A DNA stretch of 27,486 nt. Source: RXOA01 sp964547105 (GTDB lineage Bacteria; Bipolaricaulota; Bipolaricaulia; UBA7950; UBA9294). The position numbers and the translations under genes were made by a program. The notes under the pieces are model-generated. The model was not told the DNA's origin. It worked only from the letters and a program-made list of their open reading frames with translations, and made no database searches. Of the stretch, positions 21,950-27,486 are shown in pieces; position 1 is the first letter of the stretch, and the number at the start of each line of letters is the position of its first letter. The DNA is taken from assembly GCA_964547105.1 (NCBI GenBank), contig CAZJLO010000025.1:1-27486 (forward strand), in the 5' to 3' direction.

Positions 21950-23005
21950 ATGCGGACCGTGCGCGTTGCCGTGATAGGTGTCGGGAATCTCGGCCGGCGA
22001 TTCCTTGGACTTCTGGGGGACAAGAAGGCGCTTCTTTCCTCGAACTTCGGATTGATCATTCGAGTCGTTGGTCTTGCCGATTCAGGTGGCATTGCCATCG
22101 CGCCTTTTGATGAGGGATTCGAAGTGGATCGCGTTGTTCGATTGAAGAAGAAAGGGCGATCGGTAGCGGAGCTACCGGGTGGGATCGAAGGTGGATCCGC
22201 CGCGCAGCTCGTTCGCAACGGCGCATTCGATGTGTTGTGCGAGGCCTCTCCCGTTCGTCTTGACCAGGCCGCGGAACCTGCGGTGTCCACGATCCGAGCT
22301 GCCCTCACGCGGGGCATCCATGTGGTGACCCCGAACAAGGGGCCGATCGTCGTAGCCGGCACGGAGCTGGCAGCGTTGGCGCGTTCACATGGTGCCGAGC
22401 TTCGGTTTGACGGAACCGTTGCCGGTGGACTGCCGGCGCTTTACGTAGCGACTCGCGATCTCCGTGGGGCGGTCGTGCGGCGACTCCTTGCCGTCCCGAA
22501 TCTGGCTACCGGCTATGTCCTCGATCTGCTGGCGGCGGGCGTCCCATGGGATGAGGCATGCCGTGATGCCGGCTCCCGAGGCGTTCTGGAGGGAGATGGT
22601 TCGTGGGATCTGGATGGATGGGACGCGGCGGCGAAGCTGGTGATTCTCGTCAGGGCCGTCCTTGGGGCGGGAGCAGATGTTACGCTGGCGGATGTTCGGC
22701 GAACGGGAATCCGTGAAATCGCTGCTGCTCAGGTTCGCGCAGCGCAAGATCGTGGGGGTGTGTTGCGGCTGCTCTGCACGGCCGAGATCGACGGCCGTGC
22801 TCCGAATCGGACGTCGCGTCTGACGGTCGAGCCCACCGTGCTTGAGCGTGCGCATCCGCTCGCCGGGTTGGGGCGTACGGAAATGGGGGTCGTGTTCGAG
22901 ACCGATATCTACGGAACGATCACCCTCAAGATTGACGAGCCTACCCCGCTGCCTTCCGCGGCAACCATGCTGCGGGATATTCTTGACATCTACGGATCTC
23001 CCTGA
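21950..23005 (+). CDS. hom: Homoserine dehydrogenase
   Basis: This enzyme reduces aspartate semialdehyde to homoserine for threonine and methionine synthesis. It has 351 residues, the short form without an ACT domain. The nucleotide-binding site is G-V-G-N-L-G (10-15). Catalytic positions are kept: N129-K130 in T-P-N-K, E214, D225 and K229 in G-W-D-A-A-A-K-L. Two normally conserved patches differ: the NGTTN loop reads P-N-L-A-T-G (183-188) and the usual VVE-TG region reads C-E-A-S-P. The start is ATG 21950 with GGGAGG at 21937-21942. It stands alone, without aspartokinase or threonine synthase in view. A related oxidoreductase specificity cannot be excluded. Confidence 0.85.
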   Translation: MRTVRVAVIGVGNLGRRFLGLLGDKKALLSSNFGLIIRVVGLADSGGIAIAPFDEGFEVDRVVRLKKKGRSVAELPGGIEGGSAAQLVRNGAFDVLCEASPVRLDQAAEPAVSTIRAALTRGIHVVTPNKGPIVVAGTELAALARSHGAELRFDGTVAGGLPALYVATRDLRGAVVRRLLAVPNLATGYVLDLLAAGVPWDEACRDAGSRGVLEGDGSWDLDGWDAAAKLVILVRAVLGAGADVTLADVRRTGIREIAAAQVRAAQDRGGVLRLLCTAEIDGRAPNRTSRLTVEPTVLERAHPLAGLGRTEMGVVFETDIYGTITLKIDEPTPLPSAATMLRDILDIYGSP

Positions 23006-23136
23006 GCGACCTGCGCACCAAGTCCCCGAGCGAGAAATGGAGCTGGAAAGACAGGGCGGTGATTCTTGGTTGCGGCTTTGGGCCAAGCGCCTTCTGGGGA
23101 CGAATCCGGCGTGCGGGCGGAACCAGTCGCCAGGGA

Positions 23137-23943
23137 TCAGATCTTGCCGATGACTATCTCGTCTTCCCACCGTGATGCCGCGCGAGCGACAGCATCTGCG
23201 ACCGCGGAAGGGTTTTCGTGCATCATGTTGTGTCCGGCGGATGCGATTACTTCAACGGCGATTCCGTGTTGCTCAAGCCACTCTTCATCGTCGTTTGGGA
23301 GAGATTCTTCTCCGAACAGGAACATCCGCGGCAATTGAAGTGAGCCAAGCCGCTCGCGCATGGTGGGAACCGTCCCCGCCTTCAGGGAGACGGCGCTGCG
23401 ATACAGAGCGAGCGGATCGGCGACGCGGGCCGATGCGGCATAGGTAGCGACATGCGGGCGTTGGGCGAGGATATCCAGGAAGCGACGATAGCCGGTGTCG
23501 AGAAACTGAGATTCGGTTTGCTCGGCAATTGGCCGGCTTACCACCCCTCCGCCAGGATCGAGATTGCCTTCGGCGATCACCAGGCCGCCTGGTCTGGACA
23601 CTGCGGTTGCGGCCAGCGTGATGGCGACGGCTCCGCCCATGCTATGGCCGACGAAGATGCAGGATCGCTCAGACAGCCCTAGCTGACGAAGCAGTGAGGA
23701 GATGACCTGAGCATGGTCGTCGAGGGTGTACGAGAATCTCTGTGGGCGTTCGCTGAACCCAAAACCGAAGAAATCGACGAGAATGCGGCGATATGGAAGC
23801 AGTCTGGGGAGACTGGCGAGTTCGGTGAAGTCGGCGCTTGAAGAGGCGCCGAGACCGTGCAGGAACACACACGTCGGATTCCGCCCAGGCAGGTCGTGAT
23901 AACAGAGGCAAGCCCCCGGTGGATCGATCCGCCGCGTATGCAT
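23137..23943 (-). CDS. Alpha/beta hydrolase
   Basis: This is a 268-residue protein of the alpha/beta-hydrolase fold. The oxyanion strand is C-V-F-L-H-G-L-G (~25-32), the nucleophile elbow is G-H-S-M-G-G, a likely acid is in the F-G-E-E-S-L-P-N-D-D region and the base is in S-A-G-H-N-M-M-H. No signal peptide is present, so it is cytoplasmic. The start is ATG 23943, with GGGAGGTGG just upstream; a GTG at 23955 is too close to the SD. A good promoter lies at 23976-24004. Esterase, lipase or C-C hydrolase activity are all possible. Confidence 0.9.
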   Translation of the reverse strand: MHTRRIDPPGACLCYHDLPGRNPTCVFLHGLGASSSADFTELASLPRLLPYRRILVDFFGFGFSERPQRFSYTLDDHAQVISSLLRQLGLSERSCIFVGHSMGGAVAITLAATAVSRPGGLVIAEGNLDPGGGVVSRPIAEQTESQFLDTGYRRFLDILAQRPHVATYAASARVADPLALYRSAVSLKAGTVPTMRERLGSLQLPRMFLFGEESLPNDDEEWLEQHGIAVEVIASAGHNMMHENPSAVADAVARAASRWEDEIVIGKI

Positions 23944-23975
23944 GGTTATCTCCACCTCCCCGCCATTGGCTGGAA

Positions 23976-24004
23976 GTTATACGAAGCTGTAAGATCGTTT
24001 GCAA
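23976..24004 (-). promoter_or_regulatory. Sigma70-like promoter of the alpha/beta hydrolase
   Basis: On the minus strand, -35 TTGCAA (24004-23999), a 17-base spacer and -10 TATAAC (23981-23976). Transcription would start near 23969, giving a ~26-base leader that contains the SD. Confidence 0.6.
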
Positions 24005-24085
24005 CGAAGCCCATTGGATCGGAATCGAGTGTCGGGCGCCGGCGCATGAGACGGGTGAGAGGATGCGGTGCGAGAAGGGGGAAGG

Positions 24086-24436
24086 ATGAATAGGGCAAGA
24101 GCTGCAGTGCTGGCCGTCGGGTGTGGAGCGCTGATCCTCCTGCTGGGAGGATGCTTCCTTTTTGGGAATCGAAGTCCGGTGGCACGATTCGCGATCGTCT
24201 ATGGCACGGGCACGTCGGTCGATTTTGATGGGTCGGCATCGTCGGACTCGGATGGCACGATTGTCTCGTACGCATGGCGGTTCGGAGACGGCCAAACCGA
24301 TTCGGGGATCGCTGTGACGCACATCTACCCGGTGCAGAGCGAGTCAAGGATCTATACGGTCGTTCTCACCATTCAAGACAACGATGCCGCATCCGATACG
24401 GCGGCAGACGATGTGACGATCGCCCCAATCCCGTAG
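24086..24436 (+). CDS. Small PKD-domain lipoprotein
   Basis: This is a 116-residue lipoprotein. A basic start (MNRARA) and hydrophobic stretch lead to the lipobox L-G-G-C with the lipidated cysteine at C23 (codon 24152-24154), so the product would be an LspA substrate. A single PKD domain follows (~35-110), with V-D-F-D-G-S-A-S-S-D-S-D-G, Y-A-W-R-F-G-D-G and a Y-T-V-V-L-T-I-Q-D-N-D ending. PKD domains are Ig-like surface interaction modules. There is no catalytic domain. The start is ATG 24086, with a purine-rich AAGGGGGAAGG run upstream. It is divergent from the hydrolase and convergent with the phosphofructokinase. Confidence 0.88.
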   Translation: MNRARAAVLAVGCGALILLLGGCFLFGNRSPVARFAIVYGTGTSVDFDGSASSDSDGTIVSYAWRFGDGQTDSGIAVTHIYPVQSESRIYTVVLTIQDNDAASDTAADDVTIAPIP

Positions 24437-24477
24437 TCTGGGGTTGTGAGCTGCCGGCGGCGCATCGACCGATGGTG

Positions 24478-25800
24478 CTAGTTGTCGAGAACGGGTGGCT
24501 GCCCGGTGCACTCAAGCACGGAACGCCACAAGTCACCTTCCGGATCGACGACTTTCCGGCCGGCAATCGCTTCGCGAATCGGAACGTGGGTGAACGCAGC
24601 GTGCCACAGACCGACGAGCATGCCGGTTCGGCCGCTCATTCCCGCATGCATCGCGCTTCGCGCCAAGCTGGATGCAAACAGCGAATCATTCGGATTGGCC
24701 GGTGCACTGCGAATAAGGTAGCTCGGGTCGATGTACTTCAAACTGTGGGGCACGGCTCGCTGTTGCAGGGATCGATGGATAGCGTCGCGAAGGAAAAGGC
24801 CGATGTCAGCCAACTTGACGTTGCCCGATGCGTCTCGCTCGACTGCGCTGTCGGCTTGGTGGAGCAGATCTTGCCCGGCTCCCTCGGCAACGACAATCAC
24901 CGCGTGGTCGCTTCGGCGAAGGCGCCGTTCCAGCCAATCGAGGACTCCGTTGGCGCCATCAAGGGAGAACGGGATCTCGGGAATCAACACGAGGTTGACG
25001 TCCGGTTCGGCAAGGGCGGCGTTTGCTGCGATGTAGCCCGAATGGCGCCCCATGAGGCGAACCAGACCGACGCCATTCTCGGTGGACTTCGCCTCGGTGT
25101 GGGCCGAGCGGATCGCCTCAATTGCGATGGAGACGGCCGTCTCGAACCCGAAGGTTCTCTCGACAAGGAGGACATCGTTGTCGATGGTCTTGGGGATTCC
25201 AATCACGGAGATTTTGAGACCTCTTCGCGTGATCTCCTCGTAGATCGCATGGGCTCCTCGGAGGGTCCCGTCGCCCCCGATCACGAAGAACAGACAAATG
25301 CCCATTCGCTCGAGCGTGTCCACCATCGCTTCGGTATCTTGAGGGCCGCGCGATGTTCCCAGAATCGAGCCGCCATCGTGATGGATGTCATCCACCATCT
25401 CCGGATCAAGCTCGAGAACCGGGTAGCCGTGCTTCGGCTCCAATCCCGCGAAGCCGTAGCGGAACCCGGTGATCCGGTGAACGCCGTACCTCTGGGATAG
25501 CTCGATTACCAGAGTTCGAATCACCGTGTTGATCCCGGGGCAGAGACCGCCGCAGGTGACGATTCCGACGCGAAGCTTGCTCGGATCGAAGTAGATCTTC
25601 TCTCTGGGTCCGGCTACCTCAAAAGAGAGCGGCAGGTTCTCGGCGTTGACGTCAGGGGGATTGTCCGCGTCGAGCGAGATATCGTGCAGCGTACGAGCTG
25701 AGTCCCGAACGTAGTTGGCGACGAGATCACCGCTCTTGGTTGAAAGACGCAACGGGGAATTGATTTTTGCTTGCCCGAGTCGCGGGATCGTCAAGTCCAT
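24478..25800 (-). CDS. pfkA: 6-phosphofructokinase, group III type
   Basis: This enzyme phosphorylates fructose 6-phosphate in glycolysis, the same pathway as eno in this window. It has 440 residues, longer than E. coli PfkA because of an ~75-residue N-terminal extension. Motifs are G-G-L-C-P-G-I-N (84-91), G-G-D-G-T (175-179), P-K-T-I-D-N-D (203-209) and M-G-R-H-S-G. Glycine in GGDG points to ATP rather than pyrophosphate as donor, while lysine in PKTIDND is the pyrophosphate-type residue. This mix is known from trypanosomatid, plant and some bacterial ATP-dependent enzymes. The start is ATG 25800 with AGGAGGAAGC upstream. Donor preference is an inference. Confidence 0.93.
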   Translation of the reverse strand: MDLTIPRLGQAKINSPLRLSTKSGDLVANYVRDSARTLHDISLDADNPPDVNAENLPLSFEVAGPREKIYFDPSKLRVGIVTCGGLCPGINTVIRTLVIELSQRYGVHRITGFRYGFAGLEPKHGYPVLELDPEMVDDIHHDGGSILGTSRGPQDTEAMVDTLERMGICLFFVIGGDGTLRGAHAIYEEITRRGLKISVIGIPKTIDNDVLLVERTFGFETAVSIAIEAIRSAHTEAKSTENGVGLVRLMGRHSGYIAANAALAEPDVNLVLIPEIPFSLDGANGVLDWLERRLRRSDHAVIVVAEGAGQDLLHQADSAVERDASGNVKLADIGLFLRDAIHRSLQQRAVPHSLKYIDPSYLIRSAPANPNDSLFASSLARSAMHAGMSGRTGMLVGLWHAAFTHVPIREAIAGRKVVDPEGDLWRSVLECTGQPPVLDN

Positions 25801-25824
25801 GCTTCCTCCTGTGCGATCGCAAGC

Positions 25825-25853
25825 ACTGTACTGCCGCAGTGAGGGTTCGTCCA
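25825..25853 (-). promoter_or_regulatory. Promoter candidate for phosphofructokinase
   Basis: On the minus strand, -35 TGGACG (25853-25848), a 17-base spacer and -10 TACAGT (25830-25825). Both boxes match 4 of 6 consensus bases. The start would be near 25818, immediately before the SD. Confidence 0.35.
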
Positions 25854-26172
25854 GTGTTTGGGATGGAGCGTGCGAGCTGTGATATCGTTGGGCGTAGGAT
25901 GCGCGCAATCCAGGGCGGAGCGAGGGCTCATGAACGGGTTGGGCTTGGTTGGGCGGACCGGGAGGCGATCGGGAGGGATGGGTTCGCCCTATCCTCTGCT
26001 ACGCGTTGATCGGCGGGGATCCGAGCAGAACGGATTCTCGCCGATGGGAGGCGCGAATCGATTCCGGGGGTGGCTCGCACAGCGGAAGGTTCGTAGGTGG
26101 CGGTATGAGAGCGGAAGCGTGCTTGGAACCGACGAGTGTCCTAGGTGTACGTTGGATCGAAGGAGGCGTGAT
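25854..26172. other. Intergenic stretch before the chimeric gene
   Basis: I see no gene in this stretch of about 320 bases. The frame of the following gene stays open backwards through it, but the translated residues are Arg/Gly/Trp-rich without family features, and no SD precedes its ATG/GTG codons. The true start is at 26173, after AAGGAGG. Confidence 0.5.
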
Positions 26173-27465
26173 ATGAGACGTGAATTCCGATCCATGAAGA
26201 GTATAGCGCTGATTGTGCTTGCGGTCTTTTCTATCGGACTGGTGGCTTTCGCATCTGCGGGGCAAACGCTGAATGTGGATGCGATGGCGGTGTATGCGCA
26301 GGGAAGGGCTGTGATCCAGGAGACGCGCACGGTGACCCTGCAGCCCGGCTTCAACGAGGTCGATCTTGCGATCCCCGATGGGCTGATCGTGCCATCCTTG
26401 TTGCTGCAGAGCGATGCCGACATCCAGTGGACTCGATTCCATCCGGCGCGAAGATTCGATCTGCTCACGGAAGCGGTAGGGCTCACGGTGGAGGTCATCG
26501 ACCGAACCGGTGCGATGTACCGCGGCGAGATCGTGGCTCAATCGGATGGGATCCTTCTTCGGCAGGAAGGTGGCGCGATGATTCTCGTGGCAGATCCGGT
26601 TACTCTGCGGCTGCCGGACGGAGCCGCGGTTGCCCTGAACGAAGATGCGGAGCTCATCGTGGGCGTATCGAGTGTTGCCGGGGGAGAGGTGTCGATTGAC
26701 ATGCTCTACATCGTTGCCGGCATCTCATGGGAGGCAAGCTACGCGGTGTTTGTGTCGGAAGAGCCGGACTTGGGATCGCTTCAAACGAGAATCGCGGTGA
26801 CAAACGGCGCTGGCGGTGTCTTTGCAACACCGGATTTGCACTTGCCGGGTATGTGGCGCGTCGGGCGCAGCCTGGGCGGCGGCAATATCGGCCATGCTTT
26901 TGGTGTCGACGGAACCGACGAGCAGTCTTTGACAGCCTCTTTAATCCTCAGCCGCAAGCTGCTCAATGAGTACGAGCGGTATTACAGGCAATACCTGGAC
27001 GGTTATGAGGACATGGAACTGGTTGTGACCGCTTCCATGATGGGCATCCGGGAGACGCGCCGCATCGTTGGCGATGCTGTCCTGACACTGGAGCACTTTC
27101 TGGCGCGGGCTGCCTTTGCCGATGAGATCGGCCGCTACAGCTATCCGGTCGACATACACGCCGCCAAACCGGATCTTGAAAGCTATAACACGTTTCATAA
27201 AGAGCACACGGAACTGCGCTACAAAAAGGGCGAAAGCTATGGCATTCCCTATGGCTGCCTGATCCCGCAAACACTCGACAACGTCTTGACAGCCGGGCGC
27301 TGCGTCAGCACGGACCGTTACATGCAAAGCTCAGTCCGCGTGATGCCGGGCTGCTACATCACGGGCCAGGCCGCCGGCATCGCGGCGGCTCTGACCGGTT
27401 CGGACGGCGCGATCCGCGCGGTAGACATCCGGCTTTTGCAAGAACGGCTTCTGAATCAGAGTTGA
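26173..27465 (+). CDS. Probable chimera: DUF4139-like exported protein joined to FAD-oxidoreductase C-terminus
   Basis: The start ATG 26173 follows AAGGAGG (26160-26166). Residues 1-30 are a signal peptide (or start at M8). Residues ~30-216 resemble the N-terminal part of DUF4139 proteins (an AVYAQGRAVIQETRTVTLQPG segment, then the strand AGISWEASYAVF). From about residue 217-225 (near 26821-26845) the sequence becomes the C-terminal half of a FAD-dependent oxidoreductase (FAD_oxidored type): GHAFGVDGTDE, MGIRETRRIVGD, YPVDIH, the TAGRCVS segment and the closing G-Q-A-A-G-I-A-A-A-L. The N-terminal Rossmann FAD-binding region is absent, so this part cannot be a working enzyme. Codon use also shifts, with more AAA and TTT. 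An in-frame assembly join near the window end is the likeliest cause. A genuine fusion is possible but poorly supported. Confidence 0.75.
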   Translation: MRREFRSMKSIALIVLAVFSIGLVAFASAGQTLNVDAMAVYAQGRAVIQETRTVTLQPGFNEVDLAIPDGLIVPSLLLQSDADIQWTRFHPARRFDLLTEAVGLTVEVIDRTGAMYRGEIVAQSDGILLRQEGGAMILVADPVTLRLPDGAAVALNEDAELIVGVSSVAGGEVSIDMLYIVAGISWEASYAVFVSEEPDLGSLQTRIAVTNGAGGVFATPDLHLPGMWRVGRSLGGGNIGHAFGVDGTDEQSLTASLILSRKLLNEYERYYRQYLDGYEDMELVVTASMMGIRETRRIVGDAVLTLEHFLARAAFADEIGRYSYPVDIHAAKPDLESYNTFHKEHTELRYKKGESYGIPYGCLIPQTLDNVLTAGRCVSTDRYMQSSVRVMPGCYITGQAAGIAAALTGSDGAIRAVDIRLLQERLLNQS

Positions 27466-27486
27466 TCAGCTGAAATTTAAGGGATG

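Noticed and set aside
23036..23153. Short frame after hom starting MELERQGG
   Set aside because: It is only about 38 codons, overlaps the end of the alpha/beta hydrolase gene and has no SD.
24274..25500. 408-codon plus-strand frame opposite phosphofructokinase
   Set aside because: It is a shadow of a well-conserved enzyme gene, without a start signal.
25858..26172. N-terminal extension of the last gene
   Set aside because: It has low-complexity Arg/Gly/Trp content and no SD, whereas 26173 has AAGGAGG and is followed by a signal peptide.

Overview
The window is about 27.5 kb of GC-rich bacterial DNA, almost certainly a metagenome scaffold: two runs of exactly ten N (1919-1928 and 10206-10215) interrupt real genes. 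It carries bacterial housekeeping genes (eno, a septum-formation gene, dnaE, yvcK, alaS, dnaN, tmk, lspA, hom, a phosphofructokinase), an encoded-CCA tRNA-Ser(GGA) and a large SRP RNA with an Alu-type domain. Spacing is tight, Shine-Dalgarno (SD) sites are strong and sigma70-like promoters are visible. I cannot assign a phylum. An uncultured deep-branching lineage (something like Bipolaricaulota) is a guess only. I see no insertion sequence, prophage gene, CRISPR array or replication origin.

Layout. (1) 428-5076 holds two exported proteins. The first is a very large multidomain protein (signal peptide, a beta-rich region, four ~97-residue Hydin-like repeats, and a legumain-like C13 cysteine peptidase domain with two EF-hand loops), broken by a scaffold gap. 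The second is a signal-peptide-bearing nitrilase-family hydrolase. Both carry a closely similar ~100-residue domain that I do not recognise, which suggests a shared extracytoplasmic role and is the most novel-looking signal here. (2) 5132-8083 holds tRNA-Ser, the SRP RNA, and a compact RNA-repair cluster of thpR, archease and rtcB. (3) 14481 down to 8073 is a minus-strand operon, eno-ftsB/divIC-like-dnaE-yvcK, with overlapping stop/start codons. Its promoter overlaps a perfect palindrome. (4) alaS runs rightward from the same divergent intergenic region. It converges on lspA-tmk-dnaN, with a perfect 17-bp hairpin between the two units.

(5) 19.8-26 kb is a looser set of short units: a DUF4282-like membrane protein, an orphan ribbon-helix-helix-like protein with its own palindrome and terminator hairpin, an unrecognised 388-residue protein, homoserine dehydrogenase, an alpha/beta hydrolase, a PKD-domain lipoprotein and a 6-phosphofructokinase. 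(6) The last gene joins a DUF4139-like exported N-terminus in frame to the C-terminal part of a FAD-dependent oxidoreductase that lacks its FAD-binding region. An assembly chimera near the end of the window is the likeliest explanation.

Functionally the window covers core replication (polymerase, clamp, dTMP kinase), translation and protein targeting, glycolysis, RNA end repair and a small exported protein set.
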